Positions 8,178 through 16,661 of a stretch of 64,000 nt of DNA are shown here, one piece after another. The stretch is from Clostridia bacterium (GTDB taxonomy: Bacteria; Bacillota; Peptococcia; DRI-13; UBA5745): contig JAHDPO010000023.1 in the NCBI GenBank assembly GCA_018434325.1, positions 1-64,000 of the forward strand. Direction: 5' to 3'. How positions within the stretch are numbered: the first letter of the stretch is position 1; every line of letters starts with the position of its first letter. The notes beneath the pieces are model-generated. The model was not told the DNA's origin, searched no databases, and saw only the letters and a program-made list of their open reading frames with translations. Both the position numbers and the translations under genes were made by a program.

Positions 8178-9788
8178 TTACAGGATCATTAATTGACTGA
8201 GTAAAATAAGGCCCACCAATATGGCCATCATCGCCGCCAGAGGAAAGACTTTCCTGAGAACCAGCCCTTCCTGGCCGGCGATATTTGCCGTTATGGTGCC
8301 CAAAACGATTTTGCTGGGGCTTACCATGCTGCCAATAGCGCCGCCTACTGTCTGAGCCCCTAAAATGGCGGGAGGTGCAAACCCCAGCATGGTGGCCGTA
8401 GTCATTTGGAGTTTAGCAAACAAAATGTTGGAGGACATGTTGCTGCCCGTAATAAAAGAACCCAGCATGCCGATCAGCGGCGAGCAAATCACGTATCCCT
8501 TCCCCAGTACCGATGTGATGCCTTCTGCCAGCATCATCGTCTGACCGCTGCCGCCCATAATACGGGACATGATGATAAATCCGGTGATGGAAACTGCGGA
8601 GGGAATAGTTTTAGCAACCGAGCGCCGGAAAACCTCTTTCGTACTTTCGGCGGTGAGCCAGCCCCGGCTCCTGTAATAAAAAACGCCCAACAGAGCCGAG
8701 AGCAAAATAAAAAAGCCGGCATGGGTAAAAGGGGTAAGGGGTGCAAAATGTTCTGACGCCGCAATCACATAACCATATCCGGTAGTCATAGCCGGAAACG
8801 AAAAGGACAAGGACCAGCCTCCGAGAACTCTCTCCACAGGGGAAATAAACAGGGCGCCCAGAGTTATTGCGGTGAGCACGTAATAGGGCATAAAGGCCTG
8901 ATGCATGGTCATTCCCCCAGGTTCTTCCTCCTGCTTGCCGCCGTCAAAGGATCGATCCATGATCTGACTGTTTTCACAAGCCCAAGGCTTTCGGTACAGC
9001 GCCGTTCTGCCCAGCAGCAAAACAGCGGCGATGGCAAGGCAGGAAGGGAAAAAGGCTGCCAGAATATAATTGGTTCGTGCCAGCAGCAATTCCCCGCCGC
9101 CATGGATCAGAGAAATAACCAAAACGGCAGGCAGACCTTTGCGGACCGCTGCCCAGCGCCCATAAAACCAACAGATCACCACGCCGGTAATAAAATTGAA
9201 TATCCAGAGAAAAGCCGACGCCCACATGGCGGCAAGCAGGGCGGCAGATTGATCGAAAAGCCCGGACTGGGTCAGCAGCGCATCCCAGGCCACAGCCAGC
9301 GTACCGAAGGTGTTGCCCCAGGCCTGGCCCACCAGAGGAATAATCACGGCCCATAGCGGCAATACGCCGATGCCTGCCAAAAGGGGAGCGCCAACCGCAA
9401 TGGGAACGCCAAAGCCGGTGATCCCCTGGAGAAAGCTGACAAAACCCCAGCCCATAGCCAGGATTTGCAGCAATTCATTGGGCAAAAGCTTTTGAATACC
9501 CAGCCTGAATACGGAAAATGTCTTTGCCTCGCAGGCCACTTCAAAAATCAGGATGGCAGGCCAAACCACAATCAGAACAGAAATGGCGCTCCATATGCCT
9601 TTGGCGCTTTCCATAACAATCAGCCGGTAATCCGCTTTGTAAAACGCCATGCCGACAATAATCGAAACCACGAGGCCAACCAGTGCCGCTTCCTTTGCTC
9701 CCCATTGAAAGCGGGTCATCAAAAGCAGTAATATGACGATGGGCAAAGCAGCCGCCAGCCACATCAAAAAGTTCACCGATAATTCCAT
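8178..9788 (-). CDS. LctP-type (L-lactate permease family) transporter
   Basis: A 536-residue membrane protein of the lactate permease family, with 12-14 hydrophobic segments and family motifs ITGFGVPIAVGAPLL (near 127) and GSFITGSNMSSNILFAKLQ. The start at 9788 begins MELSVNFLMW; the open frame runs 56 codons further upstream but that part overlaps the amidohydrolase gene and is not hydrophobic. It follows that gene by 13 bp, so it belongs to the same operon. The family name says lactate, but in this context a ring compound or a ring-opening product is as likely. A second, TRAP-type importer lies directly downstream. Confidence 0.87.
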   Translation of the reverse strand: MELSVNFLMWLAAALPIVILLLLMTRFQWGAKEAALVGLVVSIIVGMAFYKADYRLIVMESAKGIWSAISVLIVVWPAILIFEVACEAKTFSVFRLGIQKLLPNELLQILAMGWGFVSFLQGITGFGVPIAVGAPLLAGIGVLPLWAVIIPLVGQAWGNTFGTLAVAWDALLTQSGLFDQSAALLAAMWASAFLWIFNFITGVVICWFYGRWAAVRKGLPAVLVISLIHGGGELLLARTNYILAAFFPSCLAIAAVLLLGRTALYRKPWACENSQIMDRSFDGGKQEEEPGGMTMHQAFMPYYVLTAITLGALFISPVERVLGGWSLSFSFPAMTTGYGYVIAASEHFAPLTPFTHAGFFILLSALLGVFYYRSRGWLTAESTKEVFRRSVAKTIPSAVSITGFIIMSRIMGGSGQTMMLAEGITSVLGKGYVICSPLIGMLGSFITGSNMSSNILFAKLQMTTATMLGFAPPAILGAQTVGGAIGSMVSPSKIVLGTITANIAGQEGLVLRKVFPLAAMMAILVGLILLSQLMIL

Positions 9789-9801
9789 AGCTGCCAAGCC
9801 T

Positions 9802-10962
9802 TCAAGAGGGCATAGACAGAGGCCGTCCCCTGCGCAGAATGAAGCCCGGCTGCACCTGGGAGGCAATGACTTCGGCAGGGTTGTCTGCCGGGAAAACGGT
9901 GACGTCTGCTGCCCCGCCCACCTTGATGCCGTAATCGATCCCCAGAATCTCTGCACCGGCCTCCGTAATCATCCGCCACACACTGTCCACTTCGCCGGCA
10001 GTGTAAAAGGCCTGCAGGTAAGAGAGCAGCAGCGCCATCTGTTTAATATCCCCGCAGCCCAAAGGATTAAAGAAATCCCGGACATTGTCGGAGCCGAGGC
10101 CAAGGGGTACGCCGGCGGCAAGGAGCTTTTTCACGGGGGCCACCTGCCGGGTAGCAATTGCCGTGGGGGCAATCGTCGCTTTCAGCCCGCTGCTTTTCAA
10201 TAGGGCAAGGGCTTCCTCAAGTTCTTCTTCTGTTAAGGCAGCCAACGTACACATGTGGATTCCGTTGACCCTGCCCTGGAGCCCCCGTTCCTGCATCTGG
10301 CGGGCAAGGTAAGGCAGCAGATAGTGCTGGCGGTTGCCGGATTCATCCAGATGGAAATCGGCCTCCACATTGTATTTACAAGCCAGGTCCAAAATAAAGT
10401 CAATATGCTTTTCACCTTCGCCGCCGGTGATGGTATGCCCGCCCACCAGGTCGGCGCCCATGTTCAGGGCTTCTTCCAAGAGCTCCGGTGTTTTCCCGTC
10501 TTGGAAAATCCCTTCCTGGGCAAAGGCGGCGATTTGCAGGTGTAGAGTATCCTTGTACTTGTCCCGCAGGGCCAAAAGCGCCTCGATCCCTTTCAGGCCG
10601 ACAATCCCATCTACATCCACGTTAGTGCGCAGCGCCAGGGTTCCGGTTTTGATGGCGTGGCCGATAACCAGCTCCGCCCGCCGGGTGATGTTTTCCACGG
10701 TGAACTTCGCCTTTTCTCCGCGGGTTAAGGCGCCCTTTTCCGGCCCTGTCCCCGGGACATAGGGGCTTTGCTCGTTAAGGTGGGATTTATCAATATGGGC
10801 ATGGCAATCCACCAGGCCGGGAACAGTGATTCCACCCTTGGCATCATAGGTATGCTCCGCGTTATAGTCAAGGTTTTTTCCCATGTCGGCAATCTTACCG
10901 CCGTCCACAGCGATGTCCAGAAGCTGGCCGCCCACACAGGCGTTCTTAATTATCCATTCCAT
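9802..10962 (-). CDS. Metal-dependent amidohydrolase, cytosine deaminase/AtzC-like
   Basis: A 386-residue amidohydrolase-superfamily enzyme. The metal ligands are visible: HAHIDK (HxH) near residue 55, HLDES near 201, HMCT near 235 and the aspartate in GSDNVRDFF near 285. This layout is that of cytosine deaminase and N-isopropylammelide hydrolase (AtzC), which deaminate or hydrolyse amidine/amide groups on pyrimidine and triazine rings. The ATG at 10962 follows the ring-opening amidohydrolase stop by 4 bp with AGAGG upstream. It probably converts an amino-substituted ring to the oxo form before ring opening. The exact substrate is inference. Confidence 0.85.
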   Translation of the reverse strand: MEWIIKNACVGGQLLDIAVDGGKIADMGKNLDYNAEHTYDAKGGITVPGLVDCHAHIDKSHLNEQSPYVPGTGPEKGALTRGEKAKFTVENITRRAELVIGHAIKTGTLALRTNVDVDGIVGLKGIEALLALRDKYKDTLHLQIAAFAQEGIFQDGKTPELLEEALNMGADLVGGHTITGGEGEKHIDFILDLACKYNVEADFHLDESGNRQHYLLPYLARQMQERGLQGRVNGIHMCTLAALTEEELEEALALLKSSGLKATIAPTAIATRQVAPVKKLLAAGVPLGLGSDNVRDFFNPLGCGDIKQMALLLSYLQAFYTAGEVDSVWRMITEAGAEILGIDYGIKVGGAADVTVFPADNPAEVIASQVQPGFILRRGRPLSMPS

Positions 10963-10966
10963 CGTC

Positions 10967-12067
10967 TTAGCCCTCTGCCTTGACAATGGCTGCCACAAGG
11001 TTTGCACCTAAGGGGCCCTGGTGCTCAAAGCCTGCGGAGGCCAAAATCATGGTATCGCCAATCATTGCGCCTACAATTGCGTTGATTACCGCTTTGGCAA
11101 AAATGCCCTGATAGGCGGCAAGATAATCGGATTTCATGGTTGTGCGCCTGCCGCGAATGCTGCCCATGGCGTCGGCGCCGGCATTGATAAACACAGTTGC
11201 AACCCGCTGGGCTTCGCCTTGGGGAATGACTTCGTCAAACTTCAGACCGGCGCTTTTGAAAGCGGCCTTGGCGCCTGCCAGATCCAGAGTATCCTTCATC
11301 ACGCCGGAGCCGATGTGATATTGGCTGACGGATTTGGCGGAGTTGCCCATCAGGAGGACTTTGCAGGCCACTTGCTCGTTGCCTGCGGAGGTAGTGGCAA
11401 AATTGGAATAGAGGTTCCAGTTGCTGCAGATCGCTTCGTCGGTGACGTCGCTTTCTTGAATTTCTCCCAAGGCCAGGGCTACCCCAAGGGCACAGGCGCC
11501 CTTTGCTTTGGATCCTGCCTCGGCAAAGTTGGTGCTGACGCACTTTTTACCCCGGGAAGTAGCATCGGCAAGGCGGGCGGCAGTAAGGTTGGGGCATTTG
11601 ATGGATACGCAGTGAACATCGGCAATATCGTCGATACCGGCGTCCGCCATGGCCTCTTTGACCGCTTCGGCAACCAGCTTGACTTGAATAGCCGTGCCAT
11701 ACTCTTCCGGCAACAGAACCCGGGTCTGTTTAACGCCCACAGAAAAACGCTTCACGCCGCTTTCTGCCGCCTCCACTTCCTTGCGGGTAAACACGGTGTA
11801 ATGGGGACTCATCAGCCCGCCGGTAAGTCCGATCATCAGCATGGGGATGCGGGCGGCAACTTCGGCCCGGGAAATGCCCATTTTCTCCGAGAGCATCAAT
11901 TCAAAGGAAAGGGAACTATACCCTCTGGAATAACCATCGCCCTCTGTCTGCGCCTTAATTGCACAGATGTCCTTGGGGTCTATGACGCCGTTGTCGATCA
12001 ATTTCGCCAGTTCCGATACATCGTCGGGGCTGGCCATGGGCAAGCGGTAAACATTAACGTCGTTCAT
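10967..12067 (-). CDS. Ring-opening amidohydrolase, AtzD/barbiturase family (divergent)
   Basis: A 366-residue member of the family that opens cyanuric acid or barbituric acid rings. The three internal repeats are recognisable: KAQTEGDG and GLTGGLMSPH (first), IKCPNLT and TTSAGNEQ (second), RGRRTTM and SAGFEHQGP (third). Compared from memory with cyanurate hydrolases, the second repeat's lysine and serine are kept, but the first repeat's SGGTEG reads IGLTGG and the third repeat's lysine position reads asparagine (FINAGA). So the fold is clear while the substrate may differ. The start at 12067 has GAGGAGG upstream; a longer frame would start inside that site. Confidence 0.85.
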   Translation of the reverse strand: MNDVNVYRLPMASPDDVSELAKLIDNGVIDPKDICAIKAQTEGDGYSRGYSSLSFELMLSEKMGISRAEVAARIPMLMIGLTGGLMSPHYTVFTRKEVEAAESGVKRFSVGVKQTRVLLPEEYGTAIQVKLVAEAVKEAMADAGIDDIADVHCVSIKCPNLTAARLADATSRGKKCVSTNFAEAGSKAKGACALGVALALGEIQESDVTDEAICSNWNLYSNFATTSAGNEQVACKVLLMGNSAKSVSQYHIGSGVMKDTLDLAGAKAAFKSAGLKFDEVIPQGEAQRVATVFINAGADAMGSIRGRRTTMKSDYLAAYQGIFAKAVINAIVGAMIGDTMILASAGFEHQGPLGANLVAAIVKAEG

Positions 12068-12093
12068 TGAAAATTTCCTCCTCATTCGTTTGT

Positions 12094-13350
12094 TTATTTT
12101 AAGTATTGATCCCCATAGGCAAGAAGTGCTTGTTGAAACATGGCGAGGGGCGCCTGGGCAATTCCCGCCCCGATCATGCCTACTCCCGGTTCTTTGTTGA
12201 CGATGGCGGTATTGATGATAGGACAGATGCCGCTTTCCACCACTTTTACGATATCGATGCCGATAGGGGCTCCCCGATAATCCAGATTGGGAATGGTAAA
12301 CTGCTCGCTTTCCGAAAGGGAAATTTCGTACATATCACTTGTGTAGTTGAGGGCGTCACGATAAGTGCCGGCCCCTAAAAACCGTACGATGGCGGGAGCG
12401 GCGGCAATGGTGAAACCACCCAGGCCGGCGGTTTCCATAATTGCGCTGTCGCCGATGTCCTTATTGGCATCCTCGCTGCTATACCCGGAAAAATAGAGGC
12501 CCTTTACCGCGGCAGCCGGCGCCGTAAACCACTGTTCTCCCAGACCGCTGACCCGGATGCCGATATTGACGCCATTTCTGGCCATGGCCGTTACCATAGT
12601 CGAATGGGCTATACCGTGGGCTGCATCGGCGGAGCATTTGCTGGCCGCCATGGCAAAGTTCAGGAAAAACTGGTCGTTATTCACCGTCATAAATTTGATA
12701 ATGCTTTTCAGCGCCTCCAGCTCCCCTGGTTCGCATACATTTGCCAGCTCCGGCACAACGGTCTTAATGAAAAGGTTGGTGGAAGACGCATTGCGCATAT
12801 GAAGCTCGTCGCCCATGTTCAAAGATTGGGACATCAGATTTTTTAAATTGATGCCGCCGCAGTGGAGCACGGCTTTTTTCATCATGGGCGCCAGGGTTTC
12901 CTCGATCCATTTCAGGCGTTTAACCGTGTTGCTGCTGAAGGCGCCAAAGCGGATCACATCACCGGCGCCCTCGTTAAACGTGCTGTAGGAATAATTGCCG
13001 TTTTCTTTATTCAGCACGCAAATCAGCGGCATGGAATAAGAGGTAATCCCGGTCATCGGGCCGACGGCGCCGTAATGATGGCAGGGTTCGTATTTGATTT
13101 TACCGGAAGCAGCCATGCCCCAGGCCTCTTCATCGCTTTTGGCCAGGCCCTCATATTTTAAAACCGCGACGATAGCCCCCTTCATGGGACCGCACATCTC
13201 TTCCCAGGCAATGGGCGGGCCGGCGTGCAAAAAGGTATGCCGGTCAATCCCCAGCACTTCTCCCGCCGGTTTTACGTCAACCCAAAAGGGCATGGCGTTT
13301 TTCAGCTTTGACACCGCTTGCCGGTTCGCATTCAATAGCAGTTCTTTCAT
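12094..13350 (-). CDS. DUF1116 protein, AllG/YlbE-like (paralogue 1)
   Basis: A 418-residue DUF1116 protein carrying the family block HAGPPIAWEEMCGP near residue 42. In E. coli the homologue YlbE (AllG) works with FdrA and YlbF as oxamate carbamoyltransferase, taking carbamoyl from an oxaluric-acid-type donor to phosphate. GGGAGG precedes the ATG. It is one of two tandem DUF1116 genes here, between the second paralogue and the ring-opening enzyme. Two copies suggest a hetero-oligomer or two specificities; this is inference. Confidence 0.88.
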   Translation of the reverse strand: MKELLLNANRQAVSKLKNAMPFWVDVKPAGEVLGIDRHTFLHAGPPIAWEEMCGPMKGAIVAVLKYEGLAKSDEEAWGMAASGKIKYEPCHHYGAVGPMTGITSYSMPLICVLNKENGNYSYSTFNEGAGDVIRFGAFSSNTVKRLKWIEETLAPMMKKAVLHCGGINLKNLMSQSLNMGDELHMRNASSTNLFIKTVVPELANVCEPGELEALKSIIKFMTVNNDQFFLNFAMAASKCSADAAHGIAHSTMVTAMARNGVNIGIRVSGLGEQWFTAPAAAVKGLYFSGYSSEDANKDIGDSAIMETAGLGGFTIAAAPAIVRFLGAGTYRDALNYTSDMYEISLSESEQFTIPNLDYRGAPIGIDIVKVVESGICPIINTAIVNKEPGVGMIGAGIAQAPLAMFQQALLAYGDQYLK

Positions 13351-13381
13351 CGCACTACCATCCTCCCAAATTGGCTTTGGT

Positions 13382-14629
13382 TTACTCTATCCCTTCGTTT
13401 TCCGCAAAGGCATAAAGCGCTTCGGTAAAACAACCCAGGGGCGCCCGGACGATTCCTGCGCCAACCTGGCCGACCCCCGGTTTTTTATGGGCCATGCCGG
13501 TATTAATGGCGGGCAATATCCCGGTCTCCACAACCTTGCGGATGTCAATGGCCGTTGGTACTCCGGCAAAATCCATCGCAGGCATGGTGTAAGAACTACT
13601 GGCGCCCACAGTGATTTCCCCCATTTCCCGGGTATATTCCGCTGCCTGTCCTACGGATTCCGCGCCCACAAACCGCACAACCGCAGGGGCCGAGCCCATG
13701 GCGAAGCCTCCGATGCCGAAGGTCTCGCAAATAGCGCTGTCCCCCATGTCCGGGTTGGCGTCAGCCTCAGAATAGCCGGGAAAGTAAAGTCCCTTGGGGG
13801 TCAGGCAGGGGGCTTCGAACCAACGTTCACCCAGGGCGCTGACTTTAATGGCGAAGTTTGTACCGTTGCGGCTCATGGCCGTGACCACGGAAGAGTGAGG
13901 AATGTTTTTTACCGGATCCATGGTGGCCTTTCCTGCAGCCATAGCAAAGTTCAGGAAAAGCTGGTCGTTGCCGGTCAAATATTCGGTGATCGCTATAAGG
14001 TCGTCACCCTGGGTCACACGGACCAAATAGGGCATCAATGTGCGAACAAACAGGGAGGAGGCCGCAATGTTCCGTTGGTGCATCTCATCTCCCATAGACA
14101 GCGCCTTGGCGATGATCACCTTTAACGAGATCGGTCCGCTGATGGCCAGGGCCTTTTTCACGGCGGCGGCCAAAACTGATTCCAGCCACTTCAGGCGGGC
14201 GATAACGCTTTCGTCGTTTGCACCGAAGCGCATTACTTTACCCAGACCCTCGTTGAAGGTACTGTAAGCGAGATTGCCATAGGTTTTGTTGCGCACCTCG
14301 CACAGCGGCATAGAATAGGTGATCATTCCGGTCATTGGTCCCACACAGCCTAAGCTGTGGTTGGGCACAAACTTGATTTTGCCGGCTTCCACTATTTTTT
14401 CCGCATCCGTAAGTGTATCCGCCAAGCCCTCGTAGACAACCGCCCCCAATATGGCGCCTTTGAGCGGACCGCACATCTCCTCCCAGGCAATCGGGGGGCC
14501 GGCATGGCCGATAGTGTATTGATCCATTCCCGGAAGGGCATCCTTGGCATATTTTACATCAATCAGTTCCGGTTCTGCGTTGTTGATGATCTCCAGGGCC
14601 CTCTGGTTTGCTTGATCGATTGGGTTCAC
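13382..14629 (-). CDS. DUF1116 protein, AllG/YlbE-like (paralogue 2)
   Basis: A 415-residue paralogue of the next gene, with the same HAGPPIAWEEMCGP block and a parallel layout along its whole length (both have KHGVVTAM-like HSSVVTAMSRNG/HSTMVTAMARNG segments). It begins with GTG at 14629 after GGAGAGGAG. The tandem pair looks like an old duplication, because the two chains differ at many positions. It lies 21 bp after the 57-residue gene and 31 bp before paralogue 1, inside one operon with fdrA. Confidence 0.88.
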   Translation of the reverse strand: MNPIDQANQRALEIINNAEPELIDVKYAKDALPGMDQYTIGHAGPPIAWEEMCGPLKGAILGAVVYEGLADTLTDAEKIVEAGKIKFVPNHSLGCVGPMTGMITYSMPLCEVRNKTYGNLAYSTFNEGLGKVMRFGANDESVIARLKWLESVLAAAVKKALAISGPISLKVIIAKALSMGDEMHQRNIAASSLFVRTLMPYLVRVTQGDDLIAITEYLTGNDQLFLNFAMAAGKATMDPVKNIPHSSVVTAMSRNGTNFAIKVSALGERWFEAPCLTPKGLYFPGYSEADANPDMGDSAICETFGIGGFAMGSAPAVVRFVGAESVGQAAEYTREMGEITVGASSSYTMPAMDFAGVPTAIDIRKVVETGILPAINTGMAHKKPGVGQVGAGIVRAPLGCFTEALYAFAENEGIE

Positions 14630-14650
14630 ACAAATTCTCCTCTCCGGCAG

Positions 14651-14824
14651 TCAGCTGTTTAATTTGCGCAGGATTTCCATCAAGCGCACATCTCCCCCCG
14701 CCGGGGGCTTCCAGTCCACATGGGCGGCCCTGAGGTTTTGGTCGCACATTGCCTCAAAAAACCGTTCAAGCCCCAAATTTACGCAGATTAATTTACTGTC
14801 AAACAATTGATTGATCTCGTTCAT
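14651..14824 (-). CDS. 57-residue small protein between fdrA and DUF1116
   Basis: An uninterrupted 57-codon frame, MNEINQLFDS to RKLNS, fills the gap between fdrA and DUF1116 paralogue 2. It has AAAGGCGG upstream of its ATG, starts 16 bp after the fdrA stop and ends 21 bp before the next start. Its VNLGLERFFEAM and HVDWKPPAGG segments recall, from memory, a conserved element found with FdrA/DUF1116 proteins, where it may be fused to one of them. I infer a subunit or split domain of the carbamoyltransferase-like complex. Confidence 0.75.
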   Translation of the reverse strand: MNEINQLFDSKLICVNLGLERFFEAMCDQNLRAAHVDWKPPAGGDVRLMEILRKLNS

Positions 14825-14840
14825 GCAAACCCGCCTTTCT

Positions 14841-16388
14841 CTATTCTGCTTTTTGCTTCAAGATTTTTGCGGCCAGTAAAGCGGCTTGCTGATTACTGGG
14901 CATGACGATAGCCCCCGCATCCCGCAGAATTTTTTCCTGGCTGCCCCGATTTTGCCTATCGGCGTCGGTGCCGCAAACAGAGACAATATAGGTAATGTAG
15001 TTTTTTCCGGAGCCCCGGGCGGCATGAATGGCATCTGCGATTGCGCCGGCGGGATTTTCATGGGCTCCGTAGCCAAGCACACAATCCAGAAGCATCACCG
15101 CCACCGACTCATCCTGGGCCTCTCTTTTGATGCGCTCGGCCCGCAGGCGGGGATCGATCATGGGATGGGGCATGCCGTCGGTAAAATAATCGTCGCCCAT
15201 GTCGATGAGTGTGTTCCCCTTTGAACTTTCTACGTCTTTTAACTCATATTCCCCGTGGGCAATGTTTGAGTAAATCCCACCGATCTCTTTTTCTAACAGC
15301 AGCATGCTCTCATAACAGAGGCTGCCGCCGGAATACAGACCCCGGACATAACGCTGGCTTGCTGCATATTTTGCCCTTTCCCCTGCAACAATGCCGTCAA
15401 CGTCTTCGTCGGGCAGCTTCTGCGGTTGCCTGCCCTGGGAAAGATCTACCAGATATGACGCCGCCTCTCGCAGCGTCTCTGCAGCCACAACGCCGGCACC
15501 GGCGACCAGTTTTTCGTCTCCCCCAAGGAAGCAGGCGACTACCGGTTTCTGGAAATTCTGAATCAAATTGAGAATTCTTTGCATTACCGAAGGGGAGGGC
15601 GGCTTGGAAACAATGCCGATGACCTGGGTCTGAGGATCATTGTTTAGTGCGTTCAGCGCCAGGAGCATCATCTTGCCTCCCACTTCTTCCTTAACGTCCC
15701 GGCCGCCTGTGCCCAGGGCCTGGGAAATGCCGCCGCCCATACGGCCAATCAAAACGCTTACCTCCTGAAGACCGGTTCCTGCTGCCGCTACAACGCCAAT
15801 ATTCCCCTGGGGAACAACATTGGCAAAGCCTAACGCCGCCCCATTAACAATAGCTGTGCCGCAATCCGGCCCCATCATCAGCAGCTGATGCTCCACAGCA
15901 TAATCTTTCAGCCTGTTCTCTTCTTCAATGGAGACATTGTCGCTGAAAAGCAAAACATGCATCCCGTTTTTCATTGCTTTCATGGCCTCGTCGCCGGCAA
16001 ACTTTCCCGGCAGCGAGATTACTGCAAAATTGGGGTTGCCCAGCTGCTTGACGGCGCTTTCCAGTGTTTTGGCCCGGATCCGCTCATCGCCGGCCACAGA
16101 CTGCCGCTTATTTTCGAACTGTTCTTCTAAAACCTTAAGGGCCTGCTGAATATGATCGTCGCCTTCCCCGCGAATACCAATAACCAGATCGTTGGGCGTG
16201 ATGGATCGGGCCAATTCTTCGGTAAGAATTCCCGATTTCATCATCAGAGATTTGTTGTGGTCTGTGCCCATCATTACTGCGGCATCTTTAATCCCTTCTA
16301 CAGAAGCCAGTTTGCTGGAAAAAAGCATTAACGTAACGGAATCATAGTAAGCGTTCTGCTTATAGGTGTTGTACATAACCATTTTCAC
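14841..16388 (-). CDS. fdrA: FdrA family protein (acyl-CoA-synthetase-like; carbamoyltransferase component)
   Basis: A 515-residue FdrA protein, related to succinyl-CoA synthetase. Visible are LLMMGPDCGTAIVNG near residue 168, the glycine-rich GVVAAAGTGLQEVSVLIGRMG near 197 and GTGGRDVKEEVGG near 225. The E. coli homologue (AllF) is a subunit of oxamate carbamoyltransferase with AllG (DUF1116) and AllH (DUF2877). The GTG at 16388 follows GGGGGAGG closely; an ATG two codons later is also usable. It is first in the minus-strand run and diverges from the DUF2877 gene. The direction and donor of the reaction here are inferred. Confidence 0.9.
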   Translation of the reverse strand: MKMVMYNTYKQNAYYDSVTLMLFSSKLASVEGIKDAAVMMGTDHNKSLMMKSGILTEELARSITPNDLVIGIRGEGDDHIQQALKVLEEQFENKRQSVAGDERIRAKTLESAVKQLGNPNFAVISLPGKFAGDEAMKAMKNGMHVLLFSDNVSIEEENRLKDYAVEHQLLMMGPDCGTAIVNGAALGFANVVPQGNIGVVAAAGTGLQEVSVLIGRMGGGISQALGTGGRDVKEEVGGKMMLLALNALNNDPQTQVIGIVSKPPSPSVMQRILNLIQNFQKPVVACFLGGDEKLVAGAGVVAAETLREAASYLVDLSQGRQPQKLPDEDVDGIVAGERAKYAASQRYVRGLYSGGSLCYESMLLLEKEIGGIYSNIAHGEYELKDVESSKGNTLIDMGDDYFTDGMPHPMIDPRLRAERIKREAQDESVAVMLLDCVLGYGAHENPAGAIADAIHAARGSGKNYITYIVSVCGTDADRQNRGSQEKILRDAGAIVMPSNQQAALLAAKILKQKAE

Positions 16389-16474
16389 AAAGCCTCCCCC
16401 ACCATTTCTGTCTATATCTTTTCATAACGGCACTAAAAAAGAATCGTTTAGCTGTATGAAATACGGCGAAATAG

Positions 16475-16553
16475 ATTAGGCAAATTGCCTAATTCGGGCA
16501 AACTGTATTATTCCGGCATATCGCACAATTCGGGTACACCGCAAAAATTGTGC
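16475..16553. promoter_or_regulatory. Palindrome-rich control region between fdrA and the DUF2877 gene
   Basis: A perfect 19-bp palindrome ATTAGGCAAATTGCCTAAT is at 16475-16493. A second inverted repeat, GCACAATT...AATTGTGC, has arms at 16523-16530 and 16546-16553. AATTCGGGCAAAC and AATTCGGGTACAC recur as a direct repeat (from 16491 and 16527). These are good operator candidates for the divergent catabolic genes. PucR or an unseen regulator could bind; none is proven. Confidence 0.6.
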
Positions 16554-16596
16554 AGTTTGTGCCGCAAGACAAAGCTTTTTCGTACTGCCTGATCAG

Positions 16597-16624
16597 TTGT
16601 TTGGCGCGGGGGTTATGGTATACT
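16597..16624 (+). promoter_or_regulatory. Promoter of the DUF2877 gene
   Basis: TTGTTT (16597-16602) and TATACT (16619-16624) are 16 bp apart and lie about 30 bp before the AAAGGAG ribosome site of the DUF2877 gene. Confidence 0.6.
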
Positions 16625-16661
16625 TTAGCGAGACAGACCGGCAGAAAGGAGCAATGCGGCT

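Noticed and set aside
10967-12067. Naming the enzyme cyanuric acid hydrolase outright
   Set aside because: Active-site repeats one and three differ from cyanurate enzymes as I recall them, and no biuret hydrolase or allophanate hydrolase gene is present.
11021-12070. Long plus-strand open frame of 349 codons
   Set aside because: It is antisense to the ring-opening amidohydrolase, has no recognisable domain and its composition reflects the opposite strand.
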